Positions 30,968 through 40,044 of a stretch of 64,000 nt of DNA are shown here, piece by piece. The stretch lies in the NCBI RefSeq assembly GCF_014078545.1, contig NZ_MU078712.1:50944-114943 (forward strand), written 5' to 3'. Origin of the DNA: Nitrosopumilus sp. b1 (GTDB taxonomy: Archaea > Thermoproteota > Nitrososphaeria > Nitrososphaerales > Nitrosopumilaceae). Position 1 is the first letter of the stretch. Each line of letters begins with the position of its first letter. The position numbers were made by a program, and so were the translations under genes. The notes below the pieces were generated by a model. The model was not told where the DNA came from. It saw nothing but the letters and a program-made list of their open reading frames with translations, and ran no database searches.

Positions 30968-32848
30968 TTGAAAATTTCCTATGTAGTAATTGGTGGGATG
31001 TTTGTAATGTTCTTAGTATTTGCCGTGTACGGAATCATAACATTTGATATTAGCATTGAAGAGATGAAGCAATTACTATCATCAAGAAATGAGGCATTTG
31101 CATTTAATATCATGCAAGATTTAGATCAACAGATTGAAAAAAGAATTTCTGCTTTACAAGAACTGACTACAATTAACGAGATTCAAGTGGCGCTAATCGC
31201 ATCAAATGATAAATTCAAACATCTTGAAGAAATCAAAGCTGCAAATCCTCAACTAAATGATTCTGAAATTACAAATAGCACCTTAACTCCGTTCATGTCA
31301 GAAGTAATCGATAGGGAACTCACAAAAGAGCTAAACCGCACAAAAGAACTTTACAAAGACGAATATGATTTTAATGTCCTACAAGAAATATCGATTACCA
31401 ACTCCTATGGTGCAAATGTTGCACTTAATTCTGAACTATCTGATGATAGAAAAAATGACGAAGACTGGTGGTCTATAGCAAAAGATAAAGGAGTATATCA
31501 TGATAATCTGAAATTTCGTGAAGATTTAGGAAATTATATGATGACATATGCATTTCGAGTAGAGGATTCTGATAAAAATTTTCTTGGGGTAATGAGGGTA
31601 GTGGTAACAATTGATGATTTATTGGATTCATTTGTAGATGAAGTTGAACTATTAAAATTGCCTACTCGTAATGTCATTCTTTTGGATGATGCTGGACGAG
31701 TCATTTACATGGATGGTATTCAAAAATTTGAAAATGCTCAACCTGTTTCTTATTTTGATTTAATTTCACAAGGTAAAGACATTGGTAATTTTGAACTTGG
31801 TGAAAGTAATGAAGATTTAAGATTAATCTCCTATGCAAAATCTACAGGCTACAAATCCTTTGAAGGATTTGATTGGGTTGTTGTAGTGGATCAACAACGC
31901 TCTTCGTTTGTGGATGAATTCGTAGATTTGAGAAATTCTATCCTATTAATCTCTGTGATTGGAATGATTGCATCAGTATTGATTGGCTTTGGAATATCTC
32001 AATTAGTTACAAAACCACTGAAAAATCTCACCAATATGGCGAAGTCCATCTCACAAGGTAATTTTGATGTTCGAGCAAAACGTAGCAATGTAACTGAGCT
32101 CCAAATAATTGGTGATTCTTTTAATCAAATGTCTGAATCTCTTCAAAAATTAATTGAGACAGAAAAGAAATTAGCAGAAGCAAATGCACAAGTAAAAAAT
32201 GAGAGGTTTACAGCAATTGGAGAATTGGCTGCAAACGTAGCACATGATCTAAAAAATCCTCTTGCAACAGTACGTAGCTCTGCGGAAATTCTTAAACGAT
32301 CAAGGACTGAAAAAGATCCGGAATTAGACAAAGTTATTGGAAGAATGGATCGTGCAATTGCAAGGATGTCTCATCAGATTGAAGGCGTTTTGAATTATGT
32401 ACGGACTACGCCGATAAATATGACGTCCATATCCATCAAGTCGTTAATTGATTCTGCATTAGAAACACTTGAGATTCCATCTAATGTATCGCTAACACTA
32501 CCAACAAAAGATGATCAAATAATTTGTGATGCAAAAAAAATGGAGATTGTATTTACAAATTTAATTCTCAATGCTATTCAAGCCATTGGAAAGAATACTG
32601 GTACAATCAATATTGCGATAAGATCTGATGATTCCTTTAAGACAATTGAATTTCAAGATTCTGGACCCGGAGTCCAAGAAAAGATAATCGATCGAATTTT
32701 TGAACCCTTGATAACTACTAAAGAAAAAGGAACAGGACTAGGCCTATCCAGCTGCAAAAACATTGTTGAACAGCACGGAGGTTCAATATCTGTTAAAAAT
32801 AACCCCACTGCATTTTCAGTAAAAATCCCTATTCAAAAAAAGGAATGA
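30968..32848 (+). CDS. membrane sensor histidine kinase
   Basis: A 626-residue kinase from TTG 30968. TM1 lies at residues about 4-26, then a large outside sensor part of about 290 residues that looks like a dCache domain, TM2 at about 320-345 and a HAMP linker (PLKNLTNMAKSISQGNFDV). The HisKA dimerisation helix carries the phospho-acceptor His in NVAHDLKNPLATVRS, and the ATPase has the N box (NLILNAIQAI), G1 (DSGPGV) and G2 (GTGLGLSS). It is followed 44 bases later by a single receiver, likely its partner. The signal it senses is not evident. Confidence 0.93.
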   Translation: MKISYVVIGGMFVMFLVFAVYGIITFDISIEEMKQLLSSRNEAFAFNIMQDLDQQIEKRISALQELTTINEIQVALIASNDKFKHLEEIKAANPQLNDSEITNSTLTPFMSEVIDRELTKELNRTKELYKDEYDFNVLQEISITNSYGANVALNSELSDDRKNDEDWWSIAKDKGVYHDNLKFREDLGNYMMTYAFRVEDSDKNFLGVMRVVVTIDDLLDSFVDEVELLKLPTRNVILLDDAGRVIYMDGIQKFENAQPVSYFDLISQGKDIGNFELGESNEDLRLISYAKSTGYKSFEGFDWVVVVDQQRSSFVDEFVDLRNSILLISVIGMIASVLIGFGISQLVTKPLKNLTNMAKSISQGNFDVRAKRSNVTELQIIGDSFNQMSESLQKLIETEKKLAEANAQVKNERFTAIGELAANVAHDLKNPLATVRSSAEILKRSRTEKDPELDKVIGRMDRAIARMSHQIEGVLNYVRTTPINMTSISIKSLIDSALETLEIPSNVSLTLPTKDDQIICDAKKMEIVFTNLILNAIQAIGKNTGTINIAIRSDDSFKTIEFQDSGPGVQEKIIDRIFEPLITTKEKGTGLGLSSCKNIVEQHGGSISVKNNPTAFSVKIPIQKKE

Positions 32849-32892
32849 TTTAATCGAAAGTTTATCATAATGGTTTGACTCAATTTTGAGAT

Positions 32893-33258
32893 ATGTCCTC
32901 TAAAAAGACAATTTTGCTTGTAGATGATGATGCAGATCTGTTAGAGAATACTGCCTTTATGATCAAGAATATGGGCTTTGATGTCGTGACTGCGGAAAAT
33001 GGTATCGATGCAGTAGAGAAATACAAGGAATTAAAGCCAAATTTAGTAGTCATGGACGTTAAAATGCCTCAGATGGATGGTTTTGACGCCTTCTTTAAGA
33101 TAAAGAAATTTGATTCAGAGGCACGTGTTATTTTGATAACTGCTTATTCAGTTGATGAAAAAAAGCATCTAAAGGCAAAGAGCATGTCTTTGATAACCAC
33201 ATTATCAAAACCATACTCATTTGATACACTTGAGGAACTTGTTAACAAACACGCCTAG
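32893..33258 (+). CDS. single-domain response regulator (CheY-like)
   Basis: A 121-residue receiver: acidic pocket LLVDDDAD (residues 8-15), phospho-acceptor Asp55 in VVMDVKMPQMDG, the conserved Thr in LITAYS and Lys in LSKPYS. There is no output domain. It follows the histidine kinase directly, so the two should form a phosphorelay; output may occur through protein contact. It overlaps the convergent gene at 33255 by four bases. Confidence 0.92.
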   Translation: MSSKKTILLVDDDADLLENTAFMIKNMGFDVVTAENGIDAVEKYKELKPNLVVMDVKMPQMDGFDAFFKIKKFDSEARVILITAYSVDEKKHLKAKSMSLITTLSKPYSFDTLEELVNKHA

Positions 33259-34121
33259 AGTGAATCTAATTTCTTAATAGTCTTAAATCTCTTTGAATAA
33301 AACGCAATGGCGTCATCTACAAATCCGTAATACCAAGTCTTTAATTCTGGATCATCTTTGAAAATTTTCTTCCATTGATTTAATGCAAGTGATGTTTGTT
33401 TTTTTGCACTTCCAAGACGTGAGGGAACCAATAGAGTTGTGTAAAACCAAAATGAGATTTGATCTGCCAAATCTTCTTCATTAATTTGCTCAAAATTATT
33501 TTGATACTTTACATTAAGATATGTCATTAATTCATAGACCGGAAAGTTTGTAATGTTTGCAATCTGAATATTATCCATAAACAAACCACCTGCAAGAATC
33601 TTTAGTCTATATACTTCATCACCAATGATCTTTTTTAGAAAACCCCATTTTCCAAAAACCATTGGAAGAACATGTGCATACTTTGCAGCCATGGTGTCTG
33701 CTTGTTTATTACTAAGATCTAACACATCAATAGAATACAGAATTCCATGCAGTGACAATCTATATTGATCAGCTGGAACCTTGAGCATACTCTTTCCATC
33801 TTTAACAACTAATCCTACATCAAGTAAACCCGAAGTATGTTTTCCACGAGCCATTCTTCCCATTAACAAACGTCTGTATTCTTTTTCTTGACTGCGAATA
33901 CTTTTTGAATCTGCAAGATGAGTCTTTGCCATCCCCCAAGTAGTTAGAGTTCCATTTGATGCAAGAATTTCTAGCATCTTTTGTATATTCTCATGATGTT
34001 TTGGTCCTGATTTTTTTCTAAAAGAATAACTTCCAAATAGCCTTTGGGCAGTTGGGCGTGTGAACATTTTGTAGGAATGAAGATTTCCATAAATTGCTCC
34101 TTGTTCTGCGGGTGAAGGCAT
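33255..34121 (-). CDS. conserved hypothetical protein (288 aa)
   Basis: A soluble protein, mainly helical. Residues about 40-110 look like a winged-helix or helix-turn-helix region (HHENIQKMLEILASNG-TLTTWGMAKTHL). The C-terminal half has several aromatic-rich helices (FWFYTTLLVPS). No family recognised. Confidence 0.7.
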   Translation of the reverse strand: MPSPAEQGAIYGNLHSYKMFTRPTAQRLFGSYSFRKKSGPKHHENIQKMLEILASNGTLTTWGMAKTHLADSKSIRSQEKEYRRLLMGRMARGKHTSGLLDVGLVVKDGKSMLKVPADQYRLSLHGILYSIDVLDLSNKQADTMAAKYAHVLPMVFGKWGFLKKIIGDEVYRLKILAGGLFMDNIQIANITNFPVYELMTYLNVKYQNNFEQINEEDLADQISFWFYTTLLVPSRLGSAKKQTSLALNQWKKIFKDDPELKTWYYGFVDDAIAFYSKRFKTIKKLDSL

Positions 34122-34170
34122 ACCACAATGTAGGAACTATCCACAAATAAAAACTAGTGGTATCACACAC

Positions 34171-34371
34171 ATGGAACAAAGATACATCGTAAAAAATCTA
34201 GTAAATCAACCACAGATTGAAGAATTTACACAAAAATTACGCCTAATAGAGTCTAGATTGTTTTGGGGAATTGTTTACTGCATGAAGACAGGTAACCAAA
34301 AAAGAGCACATATGTTGGCACGTGAAATATTGTATGTTCGCAATATCAAAGTGAGTCTAAAAATCAAATGA
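34171..34371 (+). CDS. small hypothetical protein (66 aa)
   Basis: A basic, helical protein of 66 residues (QKLRLIESRLFWGIVYCMKTG ending VSLKIK). No motif and no family. It is transcribed divergently from the 33255 gene and precedes the secreted 34415 gene. Confidence 0.5.
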   Translation: MEQRYIVKNLVNQPQIEEFTQKLRLIESRLFWGIVYCMKTGNQKRAHMLAREILYVRNIKVSLKIK

Positions 34372-34414
34372 TTTCTATGAACACGTTATATACTACAAAA
34401 GTTGGTTATTAATA

Positions 34415-35731
34415 TTGAAAAAGATAATTGTTGGAATTCTCGTTAGCATTTTACTTACTACTGCTATTACGAGTCAAGGAACTGTCTTTGCAGATGTAAC
34501 TGCCCCAAGGGATCAACTAGAATACGGAATCTCAGCAGACAAAGTCATCTGTAAGGAAGGCTATGTAAACGCAATTAAGAAAAGTAACAACACTCCAATT
34601 TGTCTAAAACCAAACACTGCAGAAAAACTTGCAGCAAACGGAATTGTAACAATCACTGCTTCACAGGCAATGATTGATGAGGCAAAGAATTATCATGATG
34701 CAAAACCAATTGGTACTATTACTAAACTAGTAACTGTAGTAGTTCCTGGAAGCTCTGGAAAACTCTCTAACAAAGTAAATATCGCAGCATACAATGTAGC
34801 ATTTGATATTTGTACTCAAAAGACTACAATCTTGGCTCCAGAAATTGCAGTAGAATCTGATTCTGAATCAAAAAGTGTAAAACTTGTTGGTCTGGTCCCA
34901 TCTGAATCATGTCAAACATCAGTTGTTCAAATAAGAGCTGCAAACCCTGACACCATCACATTAGAATTGCTTAACAAAGGTGGACTAACAAAAAAATTAG
35001 CAGCACTTGAAGAAAGAGTAAACACATTAAAGGCAGAACTGGAAAAAGTACGTAATGGTCTTAGCAGTAGATTAAAAGATTCGGGCCAAAGTGCAGAAGC
35101 ATTACAATCAGAAAGTGAAAATATTGCTCAAATCGTTCAGCTAAGATCTGACTTGAACCAAGCACGAAATGAATTAAACAGATATCTATTCTCATTAAAT
35201 GTAATTCCAAAATTTGAACCAAAAACTTTGGATATTAAAAAATCCATTGCCGGAACCCCATTGGAAGGAATTGTAGTTAACAAACTAGCTGCAACTCCTG
35301 GAATTCAACAAAAAGATGTCTTTGATGTCGCATTTGAGATATGCTCAGGAAGCTCTGGCTTGCGAGTTCCAATAGTTATTATTGCATCTGATGTTGAATC
35401 AAAGGCAGTCCAGCTAGCAGATAAAATTGCACCTAATTCATGCCAACTAAGCGGAACAAAGATTATGGCAACAACAGCTGACTCTATCACAGTCACATCT
35501 GGTGAGACTGCAGAAAAATCTACTATAGTATCAGATCTTGAAAAGCAGATCACTGACTTGGAAAAGAAGATTCAGGATGAAAAGAGTGCATTGAAAACAC
35601 TCACACATGATCCATCACGACCTGCAAACTTTAATGAGAAATTCATTGAAATTTCTGAGAAGATTGGAGACTACCGAGTCCAAATCCTCGAACTCAAGTC
35701 AAAACTGTATAGATATCTATCTCAGGGATAA
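34415..35731 (+). CDS. secreted protein with two copies of a domain and coiled coils
   Basis: A 438-residue protein from TTG 34415 with a signal peptide (IIVGILVSILLTTAITSQGTVFA). Two domains of about 60 residues are clearly related: VAFDIC ... ESKSVKLVGLVPSESCQ and VAFEIC ... ESKAVQLADKIAPNSCQ, each followed by a TITL/SITV segment. Each is followed by a coiled coil (LEERVNTLKAELEKVRNG and LEKQITDLEKKIQDEKSA). It is likely an extracellular structural or adhesion protein; no family recognised. Confidence 0.75.
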   Translation: MKKIIVGILVSILLTTAITSQGTVFADVTAPRDQLEYGISADKVICKEGYVNAIKKSNNTPICLKPNTAEKLAANGIVTITASQAMIDEAKNYHDAKPIGTITKLVTVVVPGSSGKLSNKVNIAAYNVAFDICTQKTTILAPEIAVESDSESKSVKLVGLVPSESCQTSVVQIRAANPDTITLELLNKGGLTKKLAALEERVNTLKAELEKVRNGLSSRLKDSGQSAEALQSESENIAQIVQLRSDLNQARNELNRYLFSLNVIPKFEPKTLDIKKSIAGTPLEGIVVNKLAATPGIQQKDVFDVAFEICSGSSGLRVPIVIIASDVESKAVQLADKIAPNSCQLSGTKIMATTADSITVTSGETAEKSTIVSDLEKQITDLEKKIQDEKSALKTLTHDPSRPANFNEKFIEISEKIGDYRVQILELKSKLYRYLSQG

Positions 35732-35758
35732 TCAAAAATTTTTTTAGGCATACCACAT

Positions 35759-36037
35759 GTGAATGTACTTGCCAATATATCAGAACAAATTGCTTTCAAT
35801 ATGCCTGATGAATCATGTAGAACATGCGGCGGAATGCTCTTAGAATATGCATTTTGTGGAAAATGTAGAAGTGCTATTCAGTATATCTGTAGAATATGTG
35901 GAAACAAAACATTAGAGCAGTTTCATGAATCTGTATGTTTTGTAATGGAGACACATAATGAAAAGACCTTCAAGCATGCAGGTCTGTTTACATATAATAT
36001 TCAAAATAAAAAAGGCAGGCCACAAAATCAAAATTAA
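35759..36037 (+). CDS. small zinc-finger protein (92 aa)
   Basis: Three Cys pairs (CRTC, CGKC and CRIC) and further Cys and His between residues about 20 and 62 suggest two zinc sites. The C-terminal tail (KKGRPQNQN) is encoded by the sequence that has an inverted copy at 30901. GTG 35759 is used; ATG 35801 is another choice. Confidence 0.6.
   Translation: MNVLANISEQIAFNMPDESCRTCGGMLLEYAFCGKCRSAIQYICRICGNKTLEQFHESVCFVMETHNEKTFKHAGLFTYNIQNKKGRPQNQN
36010..36027 (+). repeat. 18-nt inverted copy, right
   Basis: The exact reverse complement of 30901-30918, here within the last codons of the zinc-finger gene at 35759. Confidence 0.5.
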
Positions 36038-36067
36038 TCTATTATATCAATTTCATTTCTGCGTTTT

Positions 36068-36652
36068 ATGAAGGGGCACTTTTCAGCAATTACCTGCATG
36101 ACTGCGGTATTTTCTTTGATGATTACAGGCGTATTTATTGGCGATGCGTTTGCGGAAAAAGAGATCTCTTCAAGCACAAAAAAACAATGTGAGAATCTTT
36201 ACTTCAAGTATAAAGAATTAGGAGAAGTTGAATTTAAGAAAAAATACTCCCACAAAAATTTTCTAAATGACTGCATCAAACTTTACAAGGATAAAAATTG
36301 GCATTTTACAGGAAAATCAAAGATTGATAATCAATTTGATAAACTAAAGAAAACTACCCAACCTACATCTACACAAATAAAAATTTCTACAAAAATCATA
36401 TCTACACTAAAGATAGGTGAAGAAAAATTTAACGTAAAGTTTTCATCATGTAATAAGGGAGAATCCTCAAAACCAAATTTCATTATGACTAGCGATAAGG
36501 AAAAGTTCGTAGGCACTGCAAGTAAAATCTCAATTAAGGATACTTGTGATACTTACTGGGTAGTACTTTTTGCAAAAAAACCCTCTACAATTTCGATTAC
36601 ACCAATAGCTGAGTCGCCTACAAGTTTGGGATTACCAATAAAACGAATTTAG
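36068..36652 (+). CDS. secreted hypothetical protein (194 aa)
   Basis: A signal peptide ([23 protein letters not shown]) is followed by a basic, Lys/Thr-rich mature protein with Cys in KKQCEN and SSCNKGE. No family recognised. It is followed 14 bases later by the 36667 gene; both may be one unit. Confidence 0.65.
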
Positions 36653-36666
36653 TGGGTTGAACCAAT

Positions 36667-37659
36667 TTGGTAAAATTATTGCTTCCAATATTGATAATTT
36701 TATCACTTGGTATCACAATTCCATCAGTATTTGCATCTAGTATAAACACCAATGAAAAACAGTACTATTATGGAGATTCTGTATCTGTATATGGTTCTGT
36801 TTCTCCAGTAGTAAATGGCGAATTTGTTGGTTTGCGAATAATGAATCCAAAGAATACTGACATTGTAGCAATAGACCAATTTGTTCCTAAATCTGATGGT
36901 ACCTTCTCTAGGACCTATCTTGCACAGGGCCCAAAATGGCAGATGGATGGTCTGTATACCGTTACGATATTTTATGGAGAAAAATCACTAGAAAAGAAAA
37001 TTCAATTTTACAGTAACAAAGAGAGTCAAATAATATCTGTCCCTTCAGTTAAATCCGATGAAAAAAAACAGACATCTCCTAACCCAATAAAAAATCCTAA
37101 ACTTTTGATTTCAGATTTTCCAAATATAGAAAAATCTCCCCAGTATTACTTTGATCGATATTACACCGAGCCACAATTCAATGATTGGTTTGATAAAACA
37201 TTTCCAAGCTTATCCGTAGAGGAGGTAATTGGGTACAAATCCACACATGTTGATAATTTTCCTGACCAAACAAAACCTCCAAAATATTATCTAGACAGGT
37301 ACTCCAATGAGCCAAAATTCCAAGAGTGGTTCATTCAACAATTTCCAGATCAAAGCATTTACGATGTGCTGGGATATCCAGAAGAGGTCTTTGTGAAAGT
37401 TCCTAGCTGGATCAAAAACAATGCCAAATGGTGGTCATCAGGCTTGATTAGTGACTCTGATTTTTTTACAGGTATTGAATACATGATTTCTGAAAAAATT
37501 ATTCTTGTTGATGCCATACCTTCACAAAATTCTTCGACTAAAGAAATTCCTCACTGGATAAAAAATACTGCAAAATGGTGGGGTGATGGATTAATTGAGG
37601 AAAAAGATTTTCTTAACAGTATAAAATTTTTAATTGAGAATGGAATTATTGCTATCTAG
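36667..37659 (+). CDS. secreted protein with WIK-type repeats
   Basis: A 330-residue protein from TTG 36667. It has a signal peptide (LLLPILIILSLGITIPSVFA), an N-terminal beta domain (YGDSVSVYGSVSPV), then two copies of a 45-residue repeat (PQYYFDRYYTEPQFNDWF / PKYYLDRYSNEPKFQEWF). At the end are two copies of a WIK repeat (VPSWIKNNAKWWSSGLI / IPHWIKNTAKWWGDGLI). Such WIK modules are common in thaumarchaeal surface proteins; the 29215 TPR protein has one. Confidence 0.8.
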   Translation: MVKLLLPILIILSLGITIPSVFASSINTNEKQYYYGDSVSVYGSVSPVVNGEFVGLRIMNPKNTDIVAIDQFVPKSDGTFSRTYLAQGPKWQMDGLYTVTIFYGEKSLEKKIQFYSNKESQIISVPSVKSDEKKQTSPNPIKNPKLLISDFPNIEKSPQYYFDRYYTEPQFNDWFDKTFPSLSVEEVIGYKSTHVDNFPDQTKPPKYYLDRYSNEPKFQEWFIQQFPDQSIYDVLGYPEEVFVKVPSWIKNNAKWWSSGLISDSDFFTGIEYMISEKIILVDAIPSQNSSTKEIPHWIKNTAKWWGDGLIEEKDFLNSIKFLIENGIIAI

Positions 37660-37755
37660 TTTTTAATTAACCACAAAATTGCTAACTCTTGATCTGTATT
37701 ATGAAACTATAATTCTATAATCCTTATTAGGTGATTGCTTTTTTGGTTTGTTGCC

Positions 37756-37836
37756 ATGAGTGCGCCATTTGAAGACAATGACTTTGAAGACGAATTTGAT
37801 GATGACCTAGATGAATTTGATGATTTTGAAAACTAA
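37756..37836 (+). CDS. small acidic protein (26 aa)
   Basis: ATG at 37756 opens a 26-residue, strongly acidic frame with 14 Asp/Glu (MSAPFEDNDFEDEFDDDLDE...). Its end overlaps by four bases the winged-helix gene on the other strand. Short acidic proteins may mimic DNA or shield a DNA-binding partner; here this is speculation based on position. Confidence 0.4.
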   Translation: MSAPFEDNDFEDEFDDDLDEFDDFEN

Positions 37837-38120
37837 ATAGTCAAACCAAAATCTTCAGCAAATCTACTGAATGTCTGATATGCCTGCAGGAATTCTCTTC
37901 CGGATGAGCTGATTCTATATTTGCAGGCACCTTGTGAGTTTACTTGTTCTAATAATCCCTGTGAAACCAAAGTGCTTAAAATTCGTGAAATTCTAACATG
38001 TGAAATGTTGGCTTTTCTGATTAGATATGTTACAGATGCTCCATCATCGTCCTGAAGATCATCTCGGGTTGTGGACAGTATGTCCCCTATAATCTTCATG
38101 TGGGTCCTGTATTCGGCCAA
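37833..38120 (-). CDS. winged-helix DNA-binding protein
   Basis: A 95-residue winged helix: MAEYRTHMKIIGDIL, helix NISHVRISRILSTLVSQGLL and end YQTFSRFAEDFGL. It is paralogous to the 22614 product; both share the same start and end blocks. It is likely a transcription regulator of unknown target. Confidence 0.8.
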   Translation of the reverse strand: MAEYRTHMKIIGDILSTTRDDLQDDDGASVTYLIRKANISHVRISRILSTLVSQGLLEQVNSQGACKYRISSSGREFLQAYQTFSRFAEDFGLTI

Positions 38121-38234
38121 TTCTTTCCAATATGGCTTGGAAATTTTCCTATGAGAGTAATAGGATATTTAGCAATATACTAAAAAGATAAAAGAATTTG
38201 ACAATTCAAAAATTTGAGGCTAAATTAACAAAAT

Positions 38235-38882
38235 CTAGTCTTCTTCTATTTCCTTATCAAATTTGATTTTCATCATGGGAACTTTACTTACCGGAATGAA
38301 CAATGAAATCAAACCTGCAATCTTTATTGCAATTGACAAATAATACAAGATAGACTCTGGGAATACAAACGAGTACCACCCAAGAAATTCACCTAATGCT
38401 AATAAAGCAAGACCTGTCGCAACAAAAACTGCGCCTTTCTTTTTGCTTTCAAAATATGAAAGCATTGTCTCAATCGAACCATACACTAGAAGAATAAATG
38501 ATATGGCACGGAAAATATGTTCTATGTGGATAATGGATAACGTAAACAGTGGAAAAACTCCAACAGACCTAAGGTATCGAGACTTTGGCAAAAATGATTT
38601 TATGCTGTGTGAGAATGCAATAAAAAAATAACCGACTGTTTGAATTCCAATTCCTAATGTTTGCACCCATCGTTCTATCTGTCCTGATTTTATTACAAAA
38701 TCTTCTACCATGTAACCAGTCCAAATTACAAAGAAACCGATACTAATAGAAAAAAACGCTAATGTTAGTCTAAATAGTGTGGGGCTGCCAGTATTTCTAA
38801 AACCGATATAGGACATTATGCCAATTGCTAATCCAACAATAAATCCAATCAAATTTAGAATGTTTTCTAATAGGAATTCCAA
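38235..38882 (-). CDS. seven-helix membrane protein (215 aa)
   Basis: About seven hydrophobic helices, from ILNLIGFIVGLAIGIMSYIG to LSIAIKIAGLISLFIPVS, and a short charged tail (KFDKEIEED). No transport motif recognised; the seven-helix plan resembles small sensory or unknown archaeal membrane proteins. Confidence 0.65.
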   Translation of the reverse strand: MEFLLENILNLIGFIVGLAIGIMSYIGFRNTGSPTLFRLTLAFFSISIGFFVIWTGYMVEDFVIKSGQIERWVQTLGIGIQTVGYFFIAFSHSIKSFLPKSRYLRSVGVFPLFTLSIIHIEHIFRAISFILLVYGSIETMLSYFESKKKGAVFVATGLALLALGEFLGWYSFVFPESILYYLSIAIKIAGLISLFIPVSKVPMMKIKFDKEIEED

Positions 38883-38942
38883 TGGTTAGTTACTCCTTTT
38901 GAAATTAATTATTTTAATCTGATGAATCATTTCACTTGTTTG

Positions 38943-39152
38943 TTAATCCCATTCATCCAAAGTTCCTGAAGATTCACCTTCTGTACTTCCTGCGTAATCA
39001 CCTAAAATGTCTGTATATGTGGCATCATTGTGAGCCACATATTTGACATATTCACCATAACTCATATCAAGACCACATCCATCGCATTTGACAAATGAAA
39101 AGTCTGGGGCAAGCTCAGCATCCTTTTTGCACTTGGGACACTTTATCTTCAT
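38943..39152 (-). CDS. small zinc-ribbon protein (69 aa)
   Basis: Two CxxC pairs (CPKC and CDGC, residues 4-7 and 23-26) form a zinc ribbon. The rest is acidic with a Glu/Ser/Thr tail (STEGESSGTLDEWD). No family. Confidence 0.65.
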   Translation of the reverse strand: MKIKCPKCKKDAELAPDFSFVKCDGCGLDMSYGEYVKYVAHNDATYTDILGDYAGSTEGESSGTLDEWD

Positions 39153-39228
39153 GCATCTCTTGTCTTTGGTTATTTATTATTGGTTTAGGCCAAAAAAAGA
39201 TAAAAAGAGTTCAAGAATTGTACATGAT

Positions 39229-39507
39229 ATGACAAAAACCTGCACTAAATGTAAAAACCAAATTCCTGATTCAGAACAACTCGATCCCGTTGCCGAAAAA
39301 TACCCTTGTTGCAACAAATGCTGGACAGAGTGGAAAGAGTATAGAATTATGGTAATGAATGAGATGAGACTGGATATGTCGATGCCAGATCACAGAAAAC
39401 TGCTAAAAAAACATGAAAAAATCTTTGCAGGAGTCCTTACTCCAGAGGGAGATGTAGTGGACTTTTCTAATGAAGACAATAGAAAACCTGACAAGCCAAA
39501 TCCCTAG
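39229..39507 (+). CDS. zinc-ribbon protein with a YggX-like (Fe(II)-trafficking) segment
   Basis: A 92-residue protein from ATG 39229. The N-terminus has CTKC and CCNKC pairs. The middle (WTEWKEYRIMVMNEMRL followed by HRKLLKKHEKIFAG) is like the core of the YggX/iron-traffic family (W-x-EW ... NE-x-RL ... HRK-x-L). YggX protects Fe-S proteins against oxidative damage. Whether the archaeal version does so is an inference. The stop overlaps the convergent gene by four bases. Confidence 0.6.
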   Translation: MTKTCTKCKNQIPDSEQLDPVAEKYPCCNKCWTEWKEYRIMVMNEMRLDMSMPDHRKLLKKHEKIFAGVLTPEGDVVDFSNEDNRKPDKPNP

Positions 39508-39965
39508 ATTCCTAGGCTTGCCTTTGCTGAATCTGGAATTATTATTCGCATTTTATTTTTCTGCTGGGGTTCTAACCTTGAAAAGATATTCTGAATAGTT
39601 TTTGAGATGATGTTCTTCTCATCCTGCCTCAGTGACAGAAAAATCTCTAAAATCCCATCAAGATTAAAAACAATCAATTTCTGTGGGGATTTGATAATCT
39701 CATTTACATAAGCTGAAAACAAGATATCTCTCTGCTCTTCAGACATTGAGGCCAAGGATTCTAGCCAAGTTTTAAACAATTTTGAAAAATTTGGAAATGG
39801 AATTGTGGGTCCTGCCTGTAATGCATTATTGATGATCTCAATTCTCTCTTCATCTGATAATGAAAAAAACTCGTTTAATCTTTTTTTTAAGATCGGCTTT
39901 CGCAAAAAATCTGGTAGGCTAGCTAGATTCACAATAATATTTCCTGCATAATTTGGTTCAGCCAA
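39504..39965 (-). CDS. conserved hypothetical protein (153 aa)
   Basis: A helical, soluble protein (LPDFLRKPILKKRLNEFF ... LIVFNLDGILEIFLSL) without known motifs. It reads away from purA, 79 bases apart. Confidence 0.6.
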   Translation of the reverse strand: MAEPNYAGNIIVNLASLPDFLRKPILKKRLNEFFSLSDEERIEIINNALQAGPTIPFPNFSKLFKTWLESLASMSEEQRDILFSAYVNEIIKSPQKLIVFNLDGILEIFLSLRQDEKNIISKTIQNIFSRLEPQQKNKMRIIIPDSAKASLGI

Positions 39966-40044
39966 TATGATCCATTGACTTGGTTTAGTTATTAATCATG
40001 TTACGGCACTTTAGCTTAAATAAACCAAAAAACTGTTCACGAAT

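Noticed and set aside
40013..40016. AGCT before purA, as well as single AGCT at 25696, 44918 and 61717
   Set aside because: None has a second AGCT at 19 bp, so they are not counted in the paired family; TTAGCTTAAATAA before purA is more likely an ordinary BRE/TATA.
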